DNA from: a bacterium BMS3Abin14 | GTDB taxonomy: Bacteria; BMS3Abin14 | Assembly: GCA_002897695.1 (NCBI GenBank) | Contig: BDTG01000036.1 | Coordinates: 1-8,162, forward strand | Length of the DNA stretch: 8,162 nt | Direction: 5' to 3' | In this document: positions 1-6,470 of the stretch, one piece after another | Numbering within the stretch: position 1 is the first letter of the stretch | Layout: each line of letters starts with the position of its first letter | Notes under the pieces: generated by a model | Told to the model about the DNA's origin: nothing | Database searches by the model: none | Seen by the model: only the letters and a program-made list of their open reading frames with translations | Translations under genes and position numbers: made by a program

Positions 1-1
1 G

Positions 2-1318
2 TGTCTGATTATCGCGGCGGGCAATGGCAGCCGACTGAGGCAGAAAGGTGACAGCAAGCCTCTTATCCCCATTCTGAGCATTCCCCTTATCGAACGTGTG
101 ATCCGCTCCGCCATGGAAGCCGGTGCGGACGAGTTTTACGTTGTCATCGGCTGGCAGGGCGACCTGGTCCGTGATTTTCTGGAACGGTTGGCGAAACGTC
201 TTGCAATCCGGATCACCCCCTTGGTGAATGAAGATTGGGAGAAAGAAAACGGACTTTCAGTGCTTAAGGCACGGGACGTTCTGAAAGAGCCGTTTCTGCT
301 GCTCATGGCGGATCATCTCTTTGATCCTGAGCTTGTCCGCGCCTTGACAACCCATTCTCTGCCCGATGGAGAAATAGCGCTCGTAGTGGATGGCGATATT
401 CACAATCCCCTCATCGACATGGATGATGTGACTCGCGTTAGGGTAGAAAATGGGAAGATCTGTGATATCGGCAAAGGGATGATCGATTTCAACGGCTTCG
501 ATACCGGTATTTTTCTCTGCTCTTCCGCCATCTTTGAGGCGCTGGAGCAAAATAGAAAAAAAGACGGCGATACGACACTGTCCGGGGCGATCCGTATCCT
601 GGCTGAAGACGGCCGCGCCAAAGCGATCTCTTTAAACGGTTTCTGGATTGATGTGGACGATCCTGCGGCTTTCAAAAGGGCGGAGAAGGGCCTGCTGGAC
701 CGTCTCCGGGACAAGCCGACCGACGGGCCGGTATCGCGCTACTTGAATCGCCCCCTTTCCGTGATGTTTTCCCGCCATTTGGTGAAACTTGATATTACGC
801 CCAATCAGATTTCCCTGTTCTCGTTTCTGTGTTCCCTGGTGGCCGCAGGGTTGTTTGTGATGGGTGGATATATCTCCTTGCTCATCGGTGGTGTTCTGGC
901 ACAGTTCGCATCCATCATCGATGGTTGCGACGGCGAAGTGGCCAGACTCAAGTACCAAAGCAGCGCCCTCGGCGGCTGGTTCGATGCAGTGCTGGACCGC
1001 TATGCCGACGCCTTCCTGCTGTTCGGTTTGACCTGGCACCTGCTGGCAAGGGAAGCGAACGGCTGGGTTCTCTTCACCGGTTTCATGGCCATTATCGGCT
1101 CGTTCATGCTGAGCTACACAGCCGATAAATACGACAACCTGATGCGCGAGCGCATCAAAACCGGAGGTGGGGCCGGGCTGCGGATGGGGCGGGATGTACG
1201 TGTGTTTCTCATCTTTCTCGGGGCAGCGACGAATATGGTACTTACGGTGCTTGTGGTTATTGCCGTTGTAATGAATGTTGAGACCATGCGCCGTGTCAGG
1301 GTTGCGTGTGTTGACTGA
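2..1318 (+). CDS. Bifunctional nucleotidyltransferase / CDP-alcohol phosphotransferase, IPCT-DIPP synthase-like (5' end outside window)
   Basis: The reading frame is open from base 2, so the 438 visible residues lack only a short N-terminus. The N-terminal half is a sugar-phosphate nucleotidyltransferase: the glycine-rich loop AAGNGSRL lies at visible residues 5-12, KPL at 19-21, a probable metal-binding Asp in MADH near 104, and WIDVDD near 215-220. The C-terminal half is a membrane CDP-alcohol phosphotransferase with the complete DxxDGxxAR...GxxxDxxxD signature (DGCDGEVAR then GGWFDAVLD, bases 920-997), surrounded by hydrophobic segments. From memory, this order and many local motifs (ENG.S.L, SYTADKY, GRD.R.FLI) match the archaeal enzyme that makes CDP-inositol from inositol-1-phosphate and CTP, then joins it to inositol-1-phosphate to give DIPP. 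The bacterial product could be another inositol phosphodiester or a lipid headgroup. The fold assignment is firm and the substrate is inferred. An HD-domain gene overlaps its stop codon, suggesting one transcript. Confidence 0.85.
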   Translation, partial: CLIIAAGNGSRLRQKGDSKPLIPILSIPLIERVIRSAMEAGADEFYVVIGWQGDLVRDFLERLAKRLAIRITPLVNEDWEKENGLSVLKARDVLKEPFLLLMADHLFDPELVRALTTHSLPDGEIALVVDGDIHNPLIDMDDVTRVRVENGKICDIGKGMIDFNGFDTGIFLCSSAIFEALEQNRKKDGDTTLSGAIRILAEDGRAKAISLNGFWIDVDDPAAFKRAEKGLLDRLRDKPTDGPVSRYLNRPLSVMFSRHLVKLDITPNQISLFSFLCSLVAAGLFVMGGYISLLIGGVLAQFASIIDGCDGEVARLKYQSSALGGWFDAVLDRYADAFLLFGLTWHLLAREANGWVLFTGFMAIIGSFMLSYTADKYDNLMRERIKTGGGAGLRMGRDVRVFLIFLGAATNMVLTVLVVIAVVMNVETMRRVRVACVD

Positions 1319-1868
1319 CATCGAATGTGCGAAACAGAAAATCCGACTGATCATTGCAGCCTCACAGGTGCCTGAAGATCCGTGTCACGCCGACAACACC
1401 CTGGAGTGGCTTTTACGGCTGGAACCGGATGCCGGCGAAGCCTTACAGCTGGCGGCACTGGCCCATGACATCGATCGGGCAATCGAGAGAATCAAGGTAA
1501 GACGAACAGACTTCGACAATTACGACGCCTTCAAAGCAGCCCATGCCCGAAACAGCGCTGAAATACTGCGCCCGATTCTGACCGCTTGCGGTGTGGAACT
1601 AAATATTGCGGAGGAGGCCTGTCGGCTGGTTGAGTTCCATGAGGTGGGTGGCGATCCTGGCTCCGATCTGCTCAAAGATGCGGACAGCATTTCCTATTTC
1701 GATGTCAACCTGCCGCTTTATTTCCAGCGTGAAGGTTGGGACGAGACCAGGCGGAGATCACACTGGGGTTACCGCAGGCTTACTCCGAGAGCGCAGGAGA
1801 TCGTCAGGCACATCGACCACGAGGACAAGGAACTGGCGCGTATGCTGCGAGAGGTGATCCATGCATAA
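1308..1868 (+). CDS. HD-domain metal-dependent phosphohydrolase, uncharacterised
   Basis: This is a protein of about 186 residues. The proposed GTG start at 1308 (or TTG at 1311) overlaps the upstream TGA at 1316-1318, which fits translational coupling; an ATG at 1275 is possible but would lie deeper inside the upstream gene. The metal-site series of HD phosphohydrolases can be followed: an early His (HADNTLEW), the paired HD (LAHDIDR), a third His (KAAHARN), a fourth (VEFHEVGG) and a late Asp (LLKDADS). The pattern EALQLAALAHD plus the later LLKDADS segment resembles DUF4202 proteins as I remember them, but here the HD pair looks intact. No signal peptide or membrane segment is seen, so it should be cytosolic. 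Given the neighbour, it may remove a phosphate from an inositol-phosphate product; that role is inferred. Substrate unknown. Confidence 0.8.
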   Translation: MLTDIECAKQKIRLIIAASQVPEDPCHADNTLEWLLRLEPDAGEALQLAALAHDIDRAIERIKVRRTDFDNYDAFKAAHARNSAEILRPILTACGVELNIAEEACRLVEFHEVGGDPGSDLLKDADSISYFDVNLPLYFQREGWDETRRRSHWGYRRLTPRAQEIVRHIDHEDKELARMLREVIHA

Positions 1869-1998
1869 TAAGGCGTCTGAGAAAGAACCGCGCCCATGGA
1901 CTTTTTACGACCCTATCAAACCTGACGTCAGCTATTTTTTTGAAAAGGACAACAGGAGGTTAATAGACTGTGGAAAAACTGGCACAATACTTACTTGA
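1861..1998 (+). CDS. Possible small ORF bridging the HD gene and the channel gene (45 aa, hypothetical)
   Basis: An ATG at 1861 overlaps the TAA of the HD gene (ATGCATAA) and opens a 45-codon frame ending in TGA at 1996-1998. It runs over the ribosome binding site and first codons of the channel gene in another frame. The product is hydrophilic and aromatic-rich in the middle (RPWTFYDPIKPDVSYFF), which does not look like random out-of-frame translation, but I recognise no family. It could be a small coupled protein, the 5' remnant of a third gene in the cluster cut off by arrival of the lower-GC channel gene, or chance. There is no separate strong Shine-Dalgarno sequence, so expression would rely on coupling to the HD gene. 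Confidence 0.3.
   Translation: MHNKASEKEPRPWTFYDPIKPDVSYFFEKDNRRLIDCGKTGTILT
1954..1960 (+). promoter_or_regulatory. Strong ribosome binding site for the mscS-like gene
   Basis: AGGAGGT lies 9 bases before the GTG at 1970. It is a near-perfect Shine-Dalgarno sequence and settles the non-ATG start of the channel gene. Confidence 0.75.
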
Positions 1999-2470
1999 CG
2001 AAGCGACTCTTTGGGCGCCGAGAGCTATTGGAGTTGTACTGATTTTCGTCGTTTTCTTTGTCCTTGCGAAAATAATGAAAAGAATAATCACCAATGCCGC
2101 TGAGCGATTGAAATTTGATAAAAATCTCACTTTGCTACTTGCTCGTACAAGCAATATTACACTGACAATCTTTGGCTTTGTGACCGCGCTCGGAACGTTA
2201 GGTATTAATGTATCCGCGCTGGTGGCCGGTCTGGGGTTGACGGGATTTGCGCTTGGCTTTGCTCTGAAAGATACTATTTCCAATCTTCTCTCCGGTGTCC
2301 TCATATTGTTATATCGACCATTCGAGAGGGGAAGCCGTATAAAGATATCGGGTTACGAGGGCATTGTTATTTCTATCGACCTACGATACACGGAGCTTGA
2401 TTCCGATGGGAATAAGGTACTCATTCCGAATTCAAAATTATTCACGGACCCAATCACTGTTTTTCAGTAA
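1970..2470 (+). CDS. Minimal MscS-family mechanosensitive channel
   Basis: This 166-residue membrane protein starts at GTG behind a strong ribosome binding site. It has hydrophobic segments at about residues 18-36 and 62-80, then the Gly/Ala-rich pore helix (VSALVAGLGLTGFALGFALK, 81-100) followed by DTISNLLSGVLILLYRPF, which is the MscS signature. A short beta domain follows and the protein stops at IPNSKLFTDPITVFQ, right where the beta domain of E. coli MscS (286 residues) passes into its cytoplasmic alpha/beta cage. The cage is therefore absent. Such channels open under membrane tension and release solutes after hypo-osmotic shock. The first part of the gene is near 40% GC by hand count (72/180 over 1981-2160), against about 61% (110/180 over 901-1080) in the first gene, which hints at separate origin. 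It lies about 100 bases after the HD gene in the same direction. Confidence 0.88.
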   Translation: MEKLAQYLLDEATLWAPRAIGVVLIFVVFFVLAKIMKRIITNAAERLKFDKNLTLLLARTSNITLTIFGFVTALGTLGINVSALVAGLGLTGFALGFALKDTISNLLSGVLILLYRPFERGSRIKISGYEGIVISIDLRYTELDSDGNKVLIPNSKLFTDPITVFQ

Positions 2471-2811
2471 CGGGCAATCGATAATGCAGCCTGTCTTTCC
2501 CGTCATTCCAAAGAGGATAAGGCAAACTCGTGGGGTCGATTCCAACCTTCGCACGAGGCTACGGCCGGCAAGCTCTCCTTTCACACTTTTCTTAATCTGT
2601 GGGTGATCCTGGAGAAGGTCAAACATGGGGTAGAACTTCCGTCTACGCTTTGGGGCGTTGCCGATGGCTATGCCCTTACAGGTCAGCAACCGCCCTCTGG
2701 GCGAAGAGGAAAAGGCCTTCCGTTTTGACTGAAAGGACAACCCGGAGAAAACAAATGGGTTGAGTTCGGCGAGCTTTGCGGGAATGTCCTTCACTGCAGC
2801 GGTGCCGAATC
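2471..2811. other. 341-base stretch without a convincing gene
   Basis: This lies between the channel gene and the convergent helicase gene. The + strand is open from the channel stop to a TGA at 2726-2728 but has no credible start. The - strand is also open (GTG at 2794 to a stop at 2438-2440, 118 codons, with no clear ribosome binding site). Neither product is recognised. A short hairpin (CGCCC-TCT-GGGCG, 2691-2703) and a CAACCC/GGGTTG inverted repeat (2738-2762) are present. It may be degraded coding DNA or a dispersed repeat, but this cannot be decided from one copy. Confidence 0.5.
2738..2762 (-). terminator. Weak candidate terminator downstream of the DEAD-box helicase
   Basis: On the - strand CAACCC pairs with GGGTTG (6 bp stem, 13-base loop), followed by TCCTTTC rather than a true U-tract. 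It lies about 50 bases beyond the helicase stop codon, a sensible place, but the stem is short and the loop large. Confidence 0.2.
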
Positions 2812-4167
2812 CTAGATGCCGGTTCCGGTATTCTTAACCCTGTCCCCTGCATTCGAACCCGCAGAGTGATTCCCGGGCGACGGCCTCCTGCCACGGGTGC
2901 CGCCGTACGCCTGGTTTTTCCGGCTGTTTCCCTTTCCCCGGCCCTGGGCTCCCCAGCGATTCTGTCCGTTGCCGCCGCCCGTCCGTGATCCCTGGGACCG
3001 GCCACGGGATTCGCCGATTTTCTTCACATGGACAGGGATGTGCCACGGGTGGTCATCCGATACGGGAACCTCCTGTCCGATGAGCTTCTGGATGTCGCTC
3101 AGGAACGGCGCCTCGTCCGTGTCGCAAAATGAGATGGCGATCCCGTTCGCCCCGGCCCTTGCTGTCCGGCCGATGCGGTGGACGTAGCTTTCCGGAATAT
3201 TGGGCAGATCGAAGTTGATGACGTGGGTGATCCCCTCCACGTCGATCCCCCGCGCGGCGATGTCGGTGGCCACAAGCACCCGGGTGCGTCCACGGCGGAA
3301 GTTATCCAGCGCCCGGGTGCGGTGTGTCTGGGATTTGTTGCCGTGGATCGCCTGGGCCTCGACCTTGATCTTCCCGAGTTTCTCCACGACCTTGTTAGCG
3401 CCGTGCTTGGTGCGGGTGAAGACCAGGACCCGTGAAACCGCGGGATCATCGAGGATGTGGGCCAGAAGATCGGCCTTGCTCTTGCGGCCGACAAACATGA
3501 CTTTCTGATCGATACTCTCAACCGTGGTGGCCGAAGGCGTTACCGCCACCTTGACTGGATCAGTGAGCATACGGTCGGCAATACGGACGATCTCCGGGGG
3601 CATGGTGGCCGAGAAGAGGAGAAACTGCCTTTTCTTCGGAAGGGCGTCCATGACCCGGCGGACATCGTGAATGAACCCCATGTCCAGCATCCTGTCTGCT
3701 TCGTCGAGGACAAATACCTCGAGACGGCCCAGGCGCAGGTGACCCTGATTCATGAGGTCAAGGAGGCGTCCCGGTGTTGCCACCAGAACATCTACACCCC
3801 GGGCCAAAGCTCTCACCTGGGGGACTTGACCGACCCCGCCGAAGACGACGGCCCGGCGTAATTTCAGGTAACGGCCGTAGACCCGGAAGCTGTCGTCAAT
3901 CTGGGCCGCCAGTTCGCGGGTGGGCGTCAGGATGAGGACCCGGGCATGGCGGGGCGCCGGCTCCCTTCGGTCATTACAGAGGCGCTGAATGATGGGCAGG
4001 GCGAATGCTGCGGTTTTCCCTGTTCCGGTCTGAGCGCAGCCGATGAGGTCACGCCCCTTCAGCAGACTGGGAATACAGGCCTCCTGGATGGGGGTGGGGA
4101 TGGCATAACCCACATCCCGGACGGCGCGCTGGAGTTGATCGATCAGGTTCAATTCACTGAATTTCAT
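2812..4167 (-). CDS. rhlE: ATP-dependent DEAD-box RNA helicase, RhlE type
   Basis: This 451-residue protein has every helicase motif in order: an aromatic Phe3 and Q motif GYAIPTPIQ (20-28), Walker A AQTGTGKT (45-52), PTREL (82-86), GG (110-111), TPGR (131-134), DEAD (155-158), SAT (186-188), FTRTK (250-254), TDIAARGID (301-309) and HRIGRTAR (330-337). These give an ATP-driven RNA unwinding enzyme of two RecA-like domains. The start MKFSELNL and the overall length fit RhlE, which acts in ribosome assembly, RNA turnover and cold adaptation. From about residue 385 to the end is a low-complexity Gly/Arg/Ser/Asn-rich tail, typical of RNA-binding extensions and poorly conserved between species. 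AGGAAG stands 3 bases before the ATG and supports this start. The gene is transcribed alone: the next gene upstream is divergent. Confidence 0.93.
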   Translation of the reverse strand: MKFSELNLIDQLQRAVRDVGYAIPTPIQEACIPSLLKGRDLIGCAQTGTGKTAAFALPIIQRLCNDRREPAPRHARVLILTPTRELAAQIDDSFRVYGRYLKLRRAVVFGGVGQVPQVRALARGVDVLVATPGRLLDLMNQGHLRLGRLEVFVLDEADRMLDMGFIHDVRRVMDALPKKRQFLLFSATMPPEIVRIADRMLTDPVKVAVTPSATTVESIDQKVMFVGRKSKADLLAHILDDPAVSRVLVFTRTKHGANKVVEKLGKIKVEAQAIHGNKSQTHRTRALDNFRRGRTRVLVATDIAARGIDVEGITHVINFDLPNIPESYVHRIGRTARAGANGIAISFCDTDEAPFLSDIQKLIGQEVPVSDDHPWHIPVHVKKIGESRGRSQGSRTGGGNGQNRWGAQGRGKGNSRKNQAYGGTRGRRPSPGNHSAGSNAGDRVKNTGTGI

Positions 4168-4532
4168 TGTCTTCCTATAACTCTTTCCTGGGTCACACCG
4201 GTGCAGCCCGCGAAATGCTGCAATTGCTGCGGTAACCGGGGTGATCCTGTTTGGGCTCGTCGAACGAAATCGCCGGGAGGAATACTTCAGGGAACCGGGA
4301 GGGAAGAGGTACTTCTACGGGTGCCTTGAGGGACTCTTGATCCGCTTGCTGATCCATTCGAGCTGCGTACCCAGGGAAGCTCATTCATCCCCGGGTCTGC
4401 TTGCGGGCTATGCTTTGTACCACGGTGGGCCAGGAAAGCAAAGGGAAATAAAGTGAAATGTGTTATCATTATCGCATTCGCCGACAACTGTTACCGTCCC
4501 AGGGGGAGAAACGCATCTTCAAAGAGGCTACC
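4168..4532. other. 365-base divergent intergenic region between rhlE and the DUF523 gene
   Basis: I see no convincing gene here. An in-frame ATG at 4458 would lengthen the DUF523 protein by 25 residues unlike the family, so it is treated as leader. The region should carry both divergent promoters. A 6 bp hairpin (TGCAGC/GCTGCA, 4202-4222) sits just upstream of rhlE in its putative leader. If the promoter candidate at 4414-4441 is right, rhlE has a leader of over 200 bases. Confidence 0.5.
4414..4441 (-). promoter_or_regulatory. Candidate sigma-70 promoter for rhlE
   Basis: On the - strand a -35-like TTGCTT (4441-4436) and a -10-like TACAAA (4419-4414) are 16 bases apart. Each matches the consensus only partly. 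The position would give a long untranslated leader of roughly 240 bases. Confidence 0.22.
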
Positions 4533-5093
4533 ATGAGCAAGGATGTCCACAAGTTCAAAGTCGGCATCAGTTCCTGCCTGCTGGGTGAGAAGGTCCGCTG
4601 GGATGGTGGGCACAAACTGGATTCATACCTCATCGGCACACTGGGAAAGATCGTCACGTACGTTCGGGTGTGCCCGGAAGTGGATTGCGGGTTCGCCGTG
4701 CCCAGGGAGCCGTTTCACCTGGAAGGTGATCCCGATCACCCCCGCCTCATGACCTCAAAGACCGGGAAAGACTGTACCCTGAGGATGGAGCGCTGGGCCA
4801 GGGGGCGTGTAAAGGAGCTGGAGAGGGGGGACCTCTGCGGGTTTATCTTCAAGAGCAGTTCCCCCAGCTGCGGTATGGAAGGGATTGAGGTCAGGAACGA
4901 AAAGGGTATGCCCGGCAAGAAAGGAAGGGGGATTTTCGCCCGTATCCTCATGGAGAATTTCCCGTTTCTTCCCGTTGAGGATAACGAAAGGTTGAATGAC
5001 ATGGCCACCCGCGAGAATTTCATCGAGCGGATATTTACTTCCTTTTCAGCCACGCCAGAGCTGAATCCCTGTCATCCAGCCGGAAGTGCCTGA
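4533..5093 (+). CDS. DUF523 / TudS-family iron-sulfur protein
   Basis: This 186-residue protein matches the DUF523 family along its length: VGISSCLLGEKVRWDGGHK (10-28), VCPEVDCGFAVPRE (46-59), LCGFIFKSSSPSCGME (101-116), a KGRGIFAR block (130-137) and RENFIERIF near 160-168. Cys15, Cys47 and Cys113 sit in the three most conserved motifs, as expected of ligands for the oxygen-sensitive [4Fe-4S] cluster of the thiouracil desulfidase TudS, the characterised member of this family. Cys52 and Cys102 are additional. TudS removes sulfur from thiouracil, but many homologues are untested, so the substrate here is open. The DUF1722 extension of longer homologues is missing. The ATG at 4533 is chosen because AGAGG lies 5 bases upstream and the family homology starts just after it; an upstream in-frame ATG exists at 4458. 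It appears to be a single-gene unit. Confidence 0.88.
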   Translation: MSKDVHKFKVGISSCLLGEKVRWDGGHKLDSYLIGTLGKIVTYVRVCPEVDCGFAVPREPFHLEGDPDHPRLMTSKTGKDCTLRMERWARGRVKELERGDLCGFIFKSSSPSCGMEGIEVRNEKGMPGKKGRGIFARILMENFPFLPVEDNERLNDMATRENFIERIFTSFSATPELNPCHPAGSA

Positions 5094-5457
5094 CCTCGGC
5101 GGCCACGAAGTGACCGGCGATTCCCGGGAGAGCGTGATTCACACTCAAGCCGCAAAGCTAGCCAAGGCAGGGGGAGAAGAACAGCTCGCCGTGACACACC
5201 CCAGTGACAGGAGCTGTATCATCGAAACTTATTTGCAAACTCCCTGTCTTTTCAAGTAAAATATCCCTATTCGCCCGGGAGGGTGAAAAATTCGGGTGTC
5301 GGGCTGCGGAGGGGGGCTTATATCTACGGGAAGGTCAAGTAAGGAGTCTCGTGATGTCAGAGGGAAAAGAGGAGAAGCGTAAAGAGGATCGAAGAGGTTC
5401 GTGACCCTCGTTCCCTGAGTTTCCGCCGGCCGATAACCGGTATAAAATTGGATATTC
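5094..5457. other. 364-base intergenic region before the QueG-like gene
   Basis: No gene is supported. A short open frame from GTG at 5204 to 5404, and a 16-codon frame from ATG at 5354, encode nothing recognisable. The stretch holds one reasonable promoter candidate (5233-5262) and, close to the gene, an AT-rich TATAAAAT between CCGG repeats. I could not match a known riboswitch or RNA gene. Confidence 0.5.
5233..5262 (+). promoter_or_regulatory. Candidate sigma-70 promoter for the QueG-like gene
   Basis: TTGCAA (5233-5238) and TAAAAT (5257-5262) are 18 bases apart, matching the -35 box at 4 of 6 and the -10 box at 5 of 6 positions. A transcript from here would carry a leader of about 190 bases. 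A second AT-rich element, TATAAAAT near 5440, lies too close to the start codon for an ordinary leader. Confidence 0.35.
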
Positions 5458-6309
5458 ATGGAAATAAAGAAGATGGATCCCGGACAGGTGTTGATCCGGA
5501 AGATCAAGCAATGTGCTGAAAGGGATCCGGCAAACCGCGGCGAGGACGGTAGCCGCTACTTTGACACCCCGCTGGTGGGGTTCGCATCGGCGGATGACGA
5601 TCTGTTCACGAGGTACAAAAGTATCATCGGCTCCTTTCACTGGACCCCGAAGGAGGTCCTGGCCAAAGCATACGGATCCGTCGGTCCCTCGGCCCGAACG
5701 GTAATCTGCTGGATCCTCCCCATCGTTGAGAGGACAAGGCTGAGCAACCGAAAGGAGAACCGATACCCCTCCAGGAGATGGGCCCACACGAGGCACTACG
5801 GTGAACAGTTCAACGATGTTCTCCGGAAAGCAGTAGTGGACTTTCTGGTTGAGAGGGGCGGTTTCGCCGCGGCCCCAATGCTGATGGAAGAGTGGTCCAG
5901 GGTGGATGATCCGGAAATCGGATTGGCCTCCACCTGGTCGGAACGCCATGCGGCATTTGCGGCCGGACTGGGCACCTTCAGCCTCAGTGACGGGTTCATC
6001 ACCCCCAGGGGGATCGCTCACCGCATCGGGAGCGTCGTAACAGACATGGTAGTGACACCCTCCAGACAGCCGTACAGGGACCACCGGGAGAACTGTCTGA
6101 CTTTCCGGGGTCTGAAGTGTGGGGAGTGCGTGACACGATGTCCGGTTGGCGCAATATCACTGGAGGGCCATGACAAGGCTCTGTGCCATGGATACACATA
6201 CGGCCCACCATTCCGGGAGCTCGGGATCAAATTTGGAGTGAAGCATGTGGGGTGCGGCCTGTGCCAGACCGATGTACCCTGCGAAAGCCGGATACCGGAA
6301 GGGAATTAA
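5458..6309 (+). CDS. QueG-like (epoxyqueuosine reductase-related) iron-sulfur protein
   Basis: This 283-residue protein resembles the COG1600/QueG group. A mixed N-terminal domain contains the segment SERHAAFAAGLGTFSLSDGF (161-180), the counterpart of the AARAGLGWIGK region of QueG. A cysteine-rich end follows: Cys213, then CGECVTRCPVGAI (Cys221, 224, 228), Cys243, and CGLCQTDVPC (Cys266, 269, 275). Eight cysteines are enough for two [4Fe-4S] clusters. True QueG (about 350-380 residues) reduces epoxyqueuosine in tRNA using cobalamin. This protein is shorter, lacks the C-terminal repeat region of some QueG proteins, and belongs more likely to a related redox family of anaerobes with unknown substrate. 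No signal peptide is seen. The ATG at 5458 has only a weak ribosome site; ATG 5473 (residue 6) is an alternative. It converges with the nrd genes. Confidence 0.8.
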   Translation: MEIKKMDPGQVLIRKIKQCAERDPANRGEDGSRYFDTPLVGFASADDDLFTRYKSIIGSFHWTPKEVLAKAYGSVGPSARTVICWILPIVERTRLSNRKENRYPSRRWAHTRHYGEQFNDVLRKAVVDFLVERGGFAAAPMLMEEWSRVDDPEIGLASTWSERHAAFAAGLGTFSLSDGFITPRGIAHRIGSVVTDMVVTPSRQPYRDHRENCLTFRGLKCGECVTRCPVGAISLEGHDKALCHGYTYGPPFRELGIKFGVKHVGCGLCQTDVPCESRIPEGN

Positions 6310-6316
6310 AAAGGTA

Positions 6317-6448
6317 TCAAAATGTCTCCCTCTGGTTGGTGATGCCGATGGCCGCTATATCCGAGGGAGCAACGTCGGCCTGGGAAATGGCCTCCCGGGC
6401 GGTTTTCAGCTGGGTTTGCCATCTCTCTTCTGCATCGTGTTCCACCAG
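6317..6448 (-). pseudogene. Fragment of a glycerol-kinase-type FGGY carbohydrate kinase
   Basis: About 43 codons on the - strand read like residues roughly 45-90 of glycerol kinase: [20 protein letters not shown], then [14 protein letters not shown], a highly characteristic GlpK signature. After ETF the frame ends in TGA at 6319-6317, only a few bases from the convergent QueG-like gene. The N-terminal phosphate-binding segment (GTTSSRA) is not found upstream, where nrdG ends, and the remaining 400 or so residues are absent. There is no start codon or ribosome binding site of its own. It is best explained as a leftover of a kinase gene mostly removed by deletion. The family call is confident from the motif; the exact sugar cannot be told from this piece. 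Confidence 0.75.
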
Positions 6449-6470
6449 GTCCTTCACTGTCAGGCCGGCA

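Noticed and set aside
632-1354. 240-codon frame on the - strand opposite the first gene
   Set aside because: It lies opposite a gene with complete catalytic motifs; its His/Gln/Pro-rich product looks like antisense of GC-rich coding DNA.
2535-2560. tRNA T-arm-like sequence GGTCGATTCC
   Set aside because: The flanking bases do not form a 5 bp stem and no acceptor or anticodon arms are found around it.
2438-2794. 118-codon - strand frame with a GTG start
   Set aside because: It overlaps the channel gene's 3' end, has no clear ribosome binding site and gives no recognisable protein; kept only as part of the orphan stretch.
5204-5404. 66-codon frame in the gap before the QueG-like gene
   Set aside because: No ribosome binding site, no recognised sequence, and it covers the best promoter candidate.
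5335-6084. 249-codon - strand frame opposite the QueG-like gene
   Set aside because: The + strand frame has clear iron-sulfur motifs; the antisense product shows none and is low in family-like patterns.
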